A stretch of 8,343 nt of DNA from Elusimicrobia bacterium CG08_land_8_20_14_0_20_59_10 (GCA_002779045.1 PEXO01000418.1:1-8343); one strand, 5' to 3'. Positions 1-7,313 are shown, numbered from the stretch's first letter. The notes: a model not told the origin generated them from the letters alone. Numbers and translations are program-made.

Positions 1-285
1 GAAAGAGTATTCGTCGAAACAGTCCGTATCCAGCCTGGAAAACGAGGCATGCTCAAGCACCCCGGCGTATTTCAGGTAGCGCCACAGCACCTGCCCCGGG
101 GCCAGCGCGCCGATAAAATGCACTCCCGTCGGGAAGGTCTCCCCGCCGCGCCTGAAACATTGCAGCAGCCCGCCGGGCACGGCATGACGCTCCAGAACAA
201 GGACCTTCTGCCCTTCTTTAGCAAGCAGGGAAGCCGCGTATAGCCCCCCTATACCGGAGCCTATCACCACGCAGTCGTAAGCCAT
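1..285 (-). CDS. FAD-dependent oxidoreductase, retinol saturase / phytoene desaturase-like (N-terminal fragment)
   Basis: This is the first 95 residues of a flavoprotein that runs off the left edge of the window. It starts at an ATG at 285-283 with a well-placed GAGAGG ribosome site 8 bases upstream. The N-terminus has a Rossmann dinucleotide fold: residues 5-14 carry VVIGSGIGG with GxGxxG at G9, G11 and G14. It is followed by LVLER, where E32 is the expected acidic residue binding the ADP ribose of FAD, and by the PGG turn at 37-39. The segment TGVHFIGAL (53-61) matches the DTGVHYIG-type signature of all-trans-retinol 13,14-reductase and CrtI-like enzymes. It lies 12 bases after the exporter fusion, so it is almost certainly in the same operon. 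In pigment clusters such proteins may reduce, desaturate or isomerise the polyene chain; which reaction applies here cannot be told from this fragment. Family assignment is solid, substrate unknown. Confidence 0.88.
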   Translation of the reverse strand, partial: MAYDCVVIGSGIGGLYAASLLAKEGQKVLVLERHAVPGGLLQCFRRGGETFPTGVHFIGALAPGQVLWRYLKYAGVLEHASFSRLDTDCFDEYSF

Positions 286-293
286 TACTCTAT

Positions 294-299
294 CCTCTC
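294..299 (-). promoter_or_regulatory. Ribosome binding site of the FAD oxidoreductase
   Basis: On the minus strand GAGAGG lies 8 bases before the ATG at 285. It overlaps the TGA stop of the exporter fusion (300-298), so ribosomes ending the upstream gene stop directly on this site. This supports both the chosen start and translational coupling. Confidence 0.7.
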
Positions 300-3200
300 A
301 AGCGGGTTTCTCGCAGATGAACACCAGGTTGGAACGCCAGCCCAGGTCGTCCACAGCCTGACTGCAATTAAAGCCTATTTCAGCCAGCAGCCTCAAATAG
401 TTTTCCCTGTTGCCGGGGATAATGCCGTGGCTGCTCTTATTGTGCCCTATAAAAACCGCGAATTTCTCGGCCAGCCTCACGGCCCCGCTCTTCATACCGG
501 GTTCGGCGCAGTTCTCGCGCATGATCAGGCGGCCGCCGGGCTTCAGGCAGTCATAGGCCTTGCGCAGGATCTTTTCCTGCCCTGCCTCCGGCCAGTAGTG
601 CAGCACGTCTATCAGCAGCGCCGTGTCGGCGGACGGGAAAGCGCATGCCAGGAGGTCGCCCAGCTCCGACGTCATCCGCCCCGGGGCTACAGCGGACTTG
701 CGCGCCACGGCCACCTTCTCCTCGTCAAAATCTATGCCGATCACCGTGCGCCGCGTGGACTGCGCGGCCAGGATATTGGACATCAGCCCGTAGCCATGCC
801 CCAGGTCCAGCACCACGCCCTCCCTGGGCACAAGCCCGGCTATCCTGCCGAAGAGCGGGTCCAGGCGCAGCTTCCAGGCCGCGTACTGCTCGACATAAGG
901 GCCCAGGTAGTTATAGCGCGCCCTTATCCTCCTGAAAAATTCCGGGCCGTCGCAGGCTATCGCCAGGGCCCTTTCATATTCGTCTTCCATCAGCTTCCTG
1001 ACGCAACGCGGCGTCCCGTCAGGGTCGGTTACGGTCAGGCGCGGCAGCACGCTTACCACGAACCTGTGGTCCCCTGCCCAGAAACCGGTCTTGGGTATGC
1101 AGGAGCGCGTCTCGCACATTACCACGGGCAGTATCTCCGCGCCGGAGCGGGCCGCTATTTCGAAAGCCCCTTTCCTGAACCGGCTTAGCTGCCCGCTCTC
1201 CGAACGCGTCCCCTCCGGGAAGAACAGCAGGAAGTCCCCTTCCCGCAGGCACTGCGCGGCCCGTTCGAACAGCTCGGCGGTGTTCTTTCCATCGGAAAGT
1301 ATATAGCCCGCTTCGCGTATCACCGGGCCCATGAAGAAGGAATTCCAGACCCAGGGCTTCACCACCATGCGTATATCCGCCGGCAACGCCAGCGAGCAGA
1401 TAATATCAAGCACCGACTGGTGATTGCAGACTATCACCGCGGGCTTCGTGAAAGCACCCGGCCCGGCGTTCAGGAAAATGCGTTTGCCGTAAGGGACAAA
1501 GCGCAAAAGGAGCCGGCAGGAGGTACGCAGGAAAGACTGGAGCGCCTTCCTGCGCGCGGCGGGCTCGCGGTTGTGCCTCAGGCGCAGCCACGGCATGAAC
1601 ACGGCGCGGCAGTAAACCAGCGCCAGCCCGAAAAAACCGAACGCGGCCAGTCCGCAGGCCAGCGTGCGCAGGGTGGGGGTGCCGTTGCGCCCGTTCTGCC
1701 ACAGCAGTATCCGCATGGCCAGCGGCGGCAGCAGCGCCGCCGCGGCAAGGCCCACAAGGATAACTATGACCGCGGTAATGCCTATGGAGCGCAGCGCCGG
1801 ATGCCAGGCCAGGCACAGGGCCAGGAAACAGCCTATCGTAGTTAAAGCCGATATGGCCATGGCCCCGCCGGTGACCCCGGGGTCCTCTTCCCACCCCGCG
1901 TAGACGGCGAGGCAGGAACTGACCATGTAGACCGCGTAATCCACGCACATGCCGAAGATGAACAGGATGAGGATATTGTTCATCAGGTTCACCCGCAGGC
2001 CCAGCCAGCCGAGAAGGCCCAGGCTGCACAGCGCGTCCAGGCCCAGCACGGCCATCACCACCAGCACCAGCTCCGGCCTTCCGTACGAAAGCAGCAGCAC
2101 CAGGAAGGAGGCGGCCAGCGCCGCCCAGGCGAAGAGCAGCAGCCCTTTCCTGGCAAGCCCGGAGACGCGCAGCGCGAAGGCATCGCCGTTATAGAAGAGC
2201 GCGTCCGGTATCCGGGCCCTGACCTCGCCGACAAAAGCGTCGTAGCCGGGGGTTTCCACCTCGGTAAGTACGAGCGTTTCCTCCGTGCCCCGCGAAAGGA
2301 AGGAACCAACGGCGTCGCCGAACGCGCCGCTCTCCATTTTCTCCGGCGGGAAAGAATCCTCCCTGCGCCCGAGCTTGCCGTAGAAAGGCTCGAAGGCCGA
2401 AGCGGAAAAACCCTGTTCCCGCCCGGCCTCCGCCAGCCTTTTTTTCACCAGCTCCGCGCGGCCTCCGCCCCAGAAAGAGCGCCACCTTTTCACGTTATCG
2501 CGCTGCGCGGCCGCTGAAGGCGCCAGCGGGGAAATTGAAGTGAATTTTTTTACCAGGCCGGAACGCTCCAGCTCCAGCAGCAGGCAGTAAAGGCTGTCGT
2601 TCTTCCCGCGGGCTTCCCCGGGCGAGGCGCCTCTCACGGCCACAAGAGTATTTTTGAAGAATTTGCCGCCCCACCTGCCGGAAATGGCCCGCTCGTCCTG
2701 CGCGGTACCGGGGCTCATCCCGCTCAGGCGCCTGATATCCCCGTCGAAGGCCAGCCTGGGCAGGCCCAGCGCGCAGAAAAGTGAAACCGCCAGGATGAGC
2801 GCCGCGCACAGCCAGGTATGCCGGCGGTGCCACTCAAAAAAGGCCGTCCACAGGCGGGCCAGGGACAGTATGGGTTTTTTCCTGCGGGGCGGCCGCAGGG
2901 AGAACATTTGGGGCAGCGCCAAGAGAGAAAAAAGCGCCGCGCCGCCTATGCCCACGGCGCCGAACACTCCGAGCTGCCTCTGTCCCGGCATGGGCGAGAG
3001 AAGCAGGCAGAGGAAGGCCGCCACCGTGGTAGCGGCGCTCATCACCAGGGGAGCGGCTATGGAGGAAAGGTGCCCGGCCAGGCCCGCCGGTCCGGAGGAG
3101 AAAGCGTTGAAATTATCGTAGCGGTAGCTCATATGCACGGCGTAGTCCACCGCGATCCCTATAAGCGCGCCGCCGAAGCCGGCGACTATCGCCGACATCT

Positions 3201-4134
3201 TGTCCGCGAAAAGAGCGAAAGAGCCGGCAGCCAGCAGGCCGCCGAAAACCAGCGGGAGCAGCCCCAGCAGCACCAGCGACGGACGGCGGTAGACCAGGAA
3301 TGTGAGCGCCAGGATCACGAGCGTGGAGACGAGCATGGTGAACTTTATGTCGTGCATCATCATCCGCTGGTTCTCAACGCTCATCCTCGGAGCGCCCGTA
3401 TAGCGTATCTTCACGCCCGGGTGCGCGGCTTCCGCCGCCCCGCGCGCTTTTTCAACGAAGGCTATCATCTCCGCGCCCCCGAGGCCGTGCGTACGGCCGT
3501 CCCCGGGCACGGCCACCAGCATCAGGTGTTCCCCGTCCAGGCTGCAGATGCGGCCGTCCTTTATCTCAGCCCCGTCGTAAAACCCGGCCAGCCCTGAAAG
3601 AAGATCGCTTTGCAGACCCAGCGGGTCCCCGCGCACCATCCCGGCAAGCGGCCCGGTCATGGGCATTTCGAAGAGCATTTTCCTGTACCGGGCGAGCTGC
3701 CCGCTCACTTTGTCCTTTTCCAGGAGCGGCAGCAGTTTTTCGGGCCGCTCCGCCCCGAACAGCGCGGGCATATGCTCCTGCAGCAGCGCCATGGCGGCCA
3801 GGCCCTCCTCCTGCCGCACGCGGTACCTGATGGCGCCGAAGAAGCCGGAAGCGGCCAGCTGTTCGTAAAGCTCGTCGGCGGCCGCGCAGTTCTCCTCTTC
3901 GCCGCCGTCGCCCACGTCGAAGAAAAGCCTGTTCTGGTAGCCGAAACGGGAAACTATGGTATGAAAATCCTCTATGACCTTTTCCCCGGCGGGCAGCATG
4001 TCGAGCACGCTTTCCCCCAGAGAAATGCGCGAAGCCCTCAAGGCGCACAACGCCGCGAGAAGCAGAACGGCCGCCGACAGCAGGGCGCGCCGGCGGCGCA
4101 GGACGGAGAAGAATCCCTGGAACAGTTTACGCAT
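298..4134 (-). CDS. Trifunctional MMPL/RND exporter – lysophospholipid acyltransferase – class I SAM methyltransferase
   Basis: This is a 1278-residue protein with three domains in one uninterrupted frame. Residues 1-815 form an MMPL/RND-type inner-membrane exporter in two halves. Each half has one membrane helix (about 16-34; 439-457), a large extracytoplasmic loop (about 35-262; 458-662) and five further helices. Each half carries an Asp-Tyr pair in a membrane helix (VDYAVH, D330/Y331; VDYAVY, D732/Y733), matching the proton-relay pairs known from MmpL transporters. Residues about 865-1065 are a PlsC-like acyltransferase with the HX4D catalytic motif (H905, D910 in NHQSVLD) and FPEGTRS (972-978). 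Residues about 1066-1278 are a Rossmann methyltransferase with LDLGHGYG (1109-1116), acidic D1135 after strand 2, IDVLHYW (1175-1181) and LKPGGRL (1197-1203). The ATG at 4134 is chosen because it starts just before a basic stretch and helix 1; its first 8 bases overlap the glycosyltransferase stop (ATGCGTAA). The frame stays open upstream to 4362, but that part is only the glycosyltransferase read out of frame. By context it exports, acylates and methylates an aryl polyene or flexirubin-type lipid. The same fusion is recalled from Bacteroidota pigment clusters. The methyl acceptor is unknown. Confidence 0.92.
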   Translation of the reverse strand: MRKLFQGFFSVLRRRRALLSAAVLLLAALCALRASRISLGESVLDMLPAGEKVIEDFHTIVSRFGYQNRLFFDVGDGGEEENCAAADELYEQLAASGFFGAIRYRVRQEEGLAAMALLQEHMPALFGAERPEKLLPLLEKDKVSGQLARYRKMLFEMPMTGPLAGMVRGDPLGLQSDLLSGLAGFYDGAEIKDGRICSLDGEHLMLVAVPGDGRTHGLGGAEMIAFVEKARGAAEAAHPGVKIRYTGAPRMSVENQRMMMHDIKFTMLVSTLVILALTFLVYRRPSLVLLGLLPLVFGGLLAAGSFALFADKMSAIVAGFGGALIGIAVDYAVHMSYRYDNFNAFSSGPAGLAGHLSSIAAPLVMSAATTVAAFLCLLLSPMPGQRQLGVFGAVGIGGAALFSLLALPQMFSLRPPRRKKPILSLARLWTAFFEWHRRHTWLCAALILAVSLFCALGLPRLAFDGDIRRLSGMSPGTAQDERAISGRWGGKFFKNTLVAVRGASPGEARGKNDSLYCLLLELERSGLVKKFTSISPLAPSAAAQRDNVKRWRSFWGGGRAELVKKRLAEAGREQGFSASAFEPFYGKLGRREDSFPPEKMESGAFGDAVGSFLSRGTEETLVLTEVETPGYDAFVGEVRARIPDALFYNGDAFALRVSGLARKGLLLFAWAALAASFLVLLLSYGRPELVLVVMAVLGLDALCSLGLLGWLGLRVNLMNNILILFIFGMCVDYAVYMVSSCLAVYAGWEEDPGVTGGAMAISALTTIGCFLALCLAWHPALRSIGITAVIVILVGLAAAALLPPLAMRILLWQNGRNGTPTLRTLACGLAAFGFFGLALVYCRAVFMPWLRLRHNREPAARRKALQSFLRTSCRLLLRFVPYGKRIFLNAGPGAFTKPAVIVCNHQSVLDIICSLALPADIRMVVKPWVWNSFFMGPVIREAGYILSDGKNTAELFERAAQCLREGDFLLFFPEGTRSESGQLSRFRKGAFEIAARSGAEILPVVMCETRSCIPKTGFWAGDHRFVVSVLPRLTVTDPDGTPRCVRKLMEDEYERALAIACDGPEFFRRIRARYNYLGPYVEQYAAWKLRLDPLFGRIAGLVPREGVVLDLGHGYGLMSNILAAQSTRRTVIGIDFDEEKVAVARKSAVAPGRMTSELGDLLACAFPSADTALLIDVLHYWPEAGQEKILRKAYDCLKPGGRLIMRENCAEPGMKSGAVRLAEKFAVFIGHNKSSHGIIPGNRENYLRLLAEIGFNCSQAVDDLGWRSNLVFICEKPA

Positions 4135-5311
4135 CCCGGTAACGTCCCGAGACCCGGTTGGCCAGGGTAATGCCGATATAGGAAAGCCCCCCCGCAGCCA
4201 GCGCCGCGCCCAGCGCCAGCACCACGCTGCCGAGCAGCCACTCGGGGAGTCTTTCCGCGGCCAGCTGCCTGACCCCGCCGTCAAAAGCGGGAGAAAGGTC
4301 CAGGGAACCGGCCAGCAGGGCGTGGCCCAGCACCAGCGCGAAGTAAAAGATGAACGGGGCAACCGCCGGGAAGGAGATATTGCTGGCGGCCACGGCTATA
4401 AAACTGTTCAGCCGCAGGCGGGCGGCTGCGAGCGAGGCGCCCAGCATCTGGAAGCCCCAGATGGGCAGTATCCCCATCATTACGCCCAGGGCTATCGAAA
4501 GCGAAGTGCCGAGCGGGTCCGCAACGGACTCGGTGAAAACGCCGCGGGTCACCACCGCTAACTTTTTAAAGAAGGAAGCCCCGGCGAGTGACTTGTCGCA
4601 GGAGACCCGCTGCAGCGGCGCGGGCAGGAAGAAGCGCATGAAGAAGAACAGCGTGTAGAGATGCGAGATCCGCATGAAATCGATGAAGGGGCGGAAATGA
4701 GAGACCCGCTCCCCCTCGGGCAGATAGACGGCGGTGACCGGCACGGCCTTGAGCGGCACGCCCAGCCAGGCGGCCTTCACAAGTACTTCCACTTCAAAGT
4801 CGTAGCGCTTCTTATCCAGTTTCAGCCGGTCTATAGCGGGCAACGGGTAGCTGCGGAAACCGCATTGCGTGTCGGGCAGGCTCGCGCCCGATTCCAGCCA
4901 GAACCAGAAATCGGAAAAGCGGTTGGCGAAGCGGCTGCCGAAGGAGACTTTGGCGCCGACGCGCCTGCGCGAGCCCACAAAGAGCGCCTCCGGGTCCCGG
5001 GCCGCGGCCCCGAGGAAAGCCGGGATATCCTCCGGAAGATGCTGCCCGTCGGCGTCCAGGGAGACCGCGCGGCCGAAGCCGAGCGACAAGGCCCTGGCGA
5101 AGCCGCTCAGCAGAGCGGCCCCTTTCCCCAGGTTGCGTTCATGCCTGATAACCGTCACCCCCGGGAACTGCCCGGCGGCCAGCGCCGTTTCGTCCGTGGA
5201 CCCGTCGTCGACGAAGATGACGTCAGGCAGCTGCGCCAGCGCGCCCCGTATTACGGCGGCGGCGGTCCTCCCGTTGTTGTAAGCGGGAATTATTACGCAG
5301 GTTCGGCCCAT
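4127..5311 (-). CDS. Family 2 glycosyltransferase fused to a DUF2062 membrane domain
   Basis: This 394-residue protein has two parts. Residues 3 to about 230 are a GT-A fold family 2 glycosyltransferase: VIIPAYNN (6-13), nucleotide-binding VDDGSTD (34-40), metal-binding DADGQH (86-91), GSR (113-115) and the acceptor-side DTQCGFR (147-153). The layout resembles dolichyl-phosphate-mannose-synthase-like enzymes. Residues about 250-394 form a DUF2062 domain with hydrophobic helices (roughly 268-296, 303-335, 358-384) and the typical SIALGVMMGILPIWGFQ segment (272-288). The ATG at 5311 shares its A with the thioesterase stop (TAATG). An in-frame ATG 21 codons upstream lies inside the thioesterase and gives a non-homologous tail, so it was rejected. 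The enzyme probably adds a sugar to, or builds a glycolipid carrier for, the polyene at the cytoplasmic face of the inner membrane. Sugar donor and acceptor cannot be read from sequence. Family 2 and DUF2062 assignments are firm. Confidence 0.92.
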   Translation of the reverse strand: MGRTCVIIPAYNNGRTAAAVIRGALAQLPDVIFVDDGSTDETALAAGQFPGVTVIRHERNLGKGAALLSGFARALSLGFGRAVSLDADGQHLPEDIPAFLGAAARDPEALFVGSRRRVGAKVSFGSRFANRFSDFWFWLESGASLPDTQCGFRSYPLPAIDRLKLDKKRYDFEVEVLVKAAWLGVPLKAVPVTAVYLPEGERVSHFRPFIDFMRISHLYTLFFFMRFFLPAPLQRVSCDKSLAGASFFKKLAVVTRGVFTESVADPLGTSLSIALGVMMGILPIWGFQMLGASLAAARLRLNSFIAVAASNISFPAVAPFIFYFALVLGHALLAGSLDLSPAFDGGVRQLAAERLPEWLLGSVVLALGAALAAGGLSYIGITLANRVSGRYRDA

Positions 5312-5778
5312 TATTTTCTTTTTCCCAGCGCGGCCCTTACGCGCTCCAGCAGCGGCTCCGGCGAGACGAAACACATCTCCCAGCTACCCGGCATTACCGC
5401 CACCTGCATGGTATGCCCCTTGGCCAGCAGGCGTCCGCCGTCTTTTTCTGTTACGCGGTAAGCTATCTTCAGGCGGTGCTCGGTCTCCTGTATGGCGGCG
5501 CGGCAGATCACGCGCATGCCGTAGCGCAGCGGAGAGATATACCGGCAGGATGATTCCGCCACCGGCCAGACATAGCCGGAATCCCTCATCTCTTCCACGT
5601 CAAAGTCTATCAAGCGCATCAGCTCCGTACGGGCCAGTTCAAAATATTTATAGTAATTGCCGTGCCAGACCACGCCCAGCGGGTCCAGGTCGCAGAACGG
5701 CACCTGCGCCTCGATCTCCGCGCACAGTTCTTTCCCGGCCCCGGGCCCGGCCGCGGCAGCGGCAGTTTTATCGCTCAT
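5311..5778 (-). CDS. Hotdog-fold acyl/aryl-CoA (or ACP) thioesterase, 4HBT/YbgC type
   Basis: This is a 155-residue single-domain hotdog protein. The motif DLDPLGVVWHGNYY (30-43) followed by YFELART (45-51) is the 4-hydroxybenzoyl-CoA thioesterase / YbgC signature. D32 aligns with the catalytic aspartate (Asp17 of the Pseudomonas enzyme). The usual strand with SSCRYISPLRYGMRV lies at about 75-89. Normal family members are about 130-150 residues. Here an Ala/Gly/Pro-rich stretch of about 14 residues precedes the domain. The ATG at 5778 is retained because no other in-frame start precedes the domain; the first 11 bases overlap the end of the ammonia-lyase. A thioesterase of this type is a regular member of aryl polyene and flexirubin clusters, where it is thought to edit or release acyl-ACP intermediates. 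The exact thioester substrate is inferred, not shown. Confidence 0.9.
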   Translation of the reverse strand: MSDKTAAAAAGPGAGKELCAEIEAQVPFCDLDPLGVVWHGNYYKYFELARTELMRLIDFDVEEMRDSGYVWPVAESSCRYISPLRYGMRVICRAAIQETEHRLKIAYRVTEKDGGRLLAKGHTMQVAVMPGSWEMCFVSPEPLLERVRAALGKRK

Positions 5779-7312
5779 AGAATTTCCAGGCTTTGGCTGA
5801 GAGCTGCGCCAGCATCCACCGCAGGTCAGCCTCCAGCGCGCGGTCCTCTCCGATAAAAGGCACCTGCGCGCGCACCGCCTTTAGCAGCGCGGCCATTTCC
5901 GCCGGCAGCATGGAGCCCTTCAGCTCTTTTCTTCTTATGCGCAGTTCCACTCCCTGCATCGCCCCCAGGAGGGTGCCCATTGCGGCCTGCTCCGTCAGCT
6001 CCAGCACGCGCAGGCAGTCGCGGGCGGCTATAGTTCCCATGCTCACCTTGTCCTGGTTGTGACATTCGGTAGAGCGGGAGAAAACGCTGGCCGGCATGGT
6101 AAGCTTGAGCGCCTCGGCGGCCCAGGCGGACGTGCCTATCTGCAGCGCCTTGAAACCGTGGTTTATAGCCGCCCGCCCGGCCGACGCGCCGGACAGGTTG
6201 GAGGGCAGGCCGTTGCTGGTTCGCTTGTCCACCAGCAGTTCCAGCTGACGGTCGTGCAGGTCGGCCAGGTTAGCCACGGCCGTTTTCAGGCAGTCCATCA
6301 CGAAGGCTATGTGCCCGCCGTAGAAGTGCCCGCCGTGCATCACTTTCCCGTTCACGCCGTCTATCAGCGGGTTATCGTTGGAGCTGTTAAGTTCGGTCTC
6401 TATCTGCGCGCGCATCCACGGCAGCGCGTCGGAGAGCACGCCTATTATATGGGGCGCGCAACGCAACGAATAGCTGTCCTGCAGGCGCGCGGGGGCGGTC
6501 CAATAGCCGCGTACTGCCAGGTCTCTCCGTATCCAGGCCGCTGCCTGCTGCATGCCCGGGTGCGGCTTTTGCCTGAAGAGGTCCTCGTCGTAATGCGAGG
6601 TATTGCCCTTTACCGCTATCACGCACATGGCGGTTATGCGGCTGGAAACGCGCTGAAGATAGGAGGCTTTGTCATAGGCCAGGCAGGCAAGCGCGGTCAT
6701 CACGCTGGTACCGTTCATTACGGCCAGCCCCTCCTTGGGCATCAGCGTCAGGGGCTTAAGGCCGCACTTCTTCAAAGCCGCAGCGGCGGGGAGGCGCTTC
6801 CCCCCGCAGAGCACGTCGCGCCCGCCCATCAGCGCCGCGGCTATGTAGGAAAGCGGGGTAAGGTCGCCGCTCGCGCCCACGGAGCCTTCCTCCGGTATCA
6901 GCGGCAGAATGCGTTTGTTTATCAGGGCGGCCAGGGTTTCCAGGAGCTCCCAGCGCACGCCCGAATAGCCCTTTGAAAGGGAGATAAGCCTGGCCGCAAG
7001 TATGGCCAGCGTGGTACGCTCGTCGAAAATACGGCCCAGGCCGCAACCGTGATACCGCACCAGCTGCCGGGGCAGTTCCTCAATAAGGTTTTCAGGCACC
7101 ACGCGCTCCACGGAAGCGCCGTAGCCCGTGTTAATGCCGTAAAGCTGCCTGCCGCTCTTCCAACCGCGGCGGATGAACTCCACGCCTTTGTCCACCGCCC
7201 GGCGCAGCCCCGCGTCGTCGGGCATGGCCGCGCGCGCGCGGCCCTCGGCAAGCGCCAGCACATCCTCAATTTTCCAGTTCCCCCGTCCAGCATATATCGT
7301 TTTTCCGCGCAT
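5768..7312 (-). CDS. Aromatic amino acid ammonia-lyase (tyrosine/phenylalanine ammonia-lyase-like, MIO enzyme)
   Basis: This is a complete 514-residue enzyme of the HAL/PAL/TAL superfamily (bacterial members are usually 500-530 residues). It removes ammonia from an aromatic amino acid to give an arylacrylate. The MIO cofactor triad is Ala147-Ser148-Gly149 in GSVGASGDLTPLS. Other active-site elements are present: catalytic Tyr58 in YGINTGYG, Asn200 in MNGTS, QDSYSLR (278-284), SSNDNP (310-315) and ECHNQDKVSMG (416-426). The last motif is of the PAL/TAL HNQD type, not the NQED type of true histidine ammonia-lyases. No other histidine-degradation gene is nearby. The position that sets ring selectivity reads Tyr87-His88. 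A GGAGG ribosome site precedes the ATG, and the upstream ligase ends 1 base before it. In this operon it most likely supplies the coumarate or cinnamate starter for the pigment. Phe, Tyr or another substrate cannot be fixed from sequence, and automated annotation may well call it histidine ammonia-lyase. Confidence 0.93.
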   Translation of the reverse strand: MRGKTIYAGRGNWKIEDVLALAEGRARAAMPDDAGLRRAVDKGVEFIRRGWKSGRQLYGINTGYGASVERVVPENLIEELPRQLVRYHGCGLGRIFDERTTLAILAARLISLSKGYSGVRWELLETLAALINKRILPLIPEEGSVGASGDLTPLSYIAAALMGGRDVLCGGKRLPAAAALKKCGLKPLTLMPKEGLAVMNGTSVMTALACLAYDKASYLQRVSSRITAMCVIAVKGNTSHYDEDLFRQKPHPGMQQAAAWIRRDLAVRGYWTAPARLQDSYSLRCAPHIIGVLSDALPWMRAQIETELNSSNDNPLIDGVNGKVMHGGHFYGGHIAFVMDCLKTAVANLADLHDRQLELLVDKRTSNGLPSNLSGASAGRAAINHGFKALQIGTSAWAAEALKLTMPASVFSRSTECHNQDKVSMGTIAARDCLRVLELTEQAAMGTLLGAMQGVELRIRRKELKGSMLPAEMAALLKAVRAQVPFIGEDRALEADLRWMLAQLSAKAWKFYER

Positions 7313-7313
7313 G

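Noticed and set aside
427..1188. A 253-codon open frame on the plus strand
   Set aside because: It is antisense to the acyltransferase and methyltransferase parts of the exporter fusion, with no domain signature of its own.
1567..1596. Possible internal start (ATG at 1596) that would make the acyltransferase-methyltransferase a separate protein
   Set aside because: No ribosome-site-like sequence precedes it, and the frame is continuous with the exporter without any stop, so a single fused protein is the simpler reading.
4135..4362. A 76-codon N-terminal extension of the exporter fusion
   Set aside because: The frame is open, but this region encodes the end of the glycosyltransferase in another frame. 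The extension is Trp/Arg/Pro-rich nonsense, and the ATG at 4134 sits right before the expected basic N-terminus and first helix.
5312..5374. A 21-codon N-terminal extension of the glycosyltransferase
   Set aside because: It would lie inside the thioesterase gene, and its translation is unlike GT2 N-termini. The ATG at 5311 begins immediately before the first GT2 strand.
6059..6976. A 305-codon open frame on the plus strand
   Set aside because: It lies wholly antisense to the ammonia-lyase, whose catalytic motifs are intact. Its translation shows no domain and is rich in Gly, Arg, His and Val, as expected from a shadow frame in GC-rich DNA.
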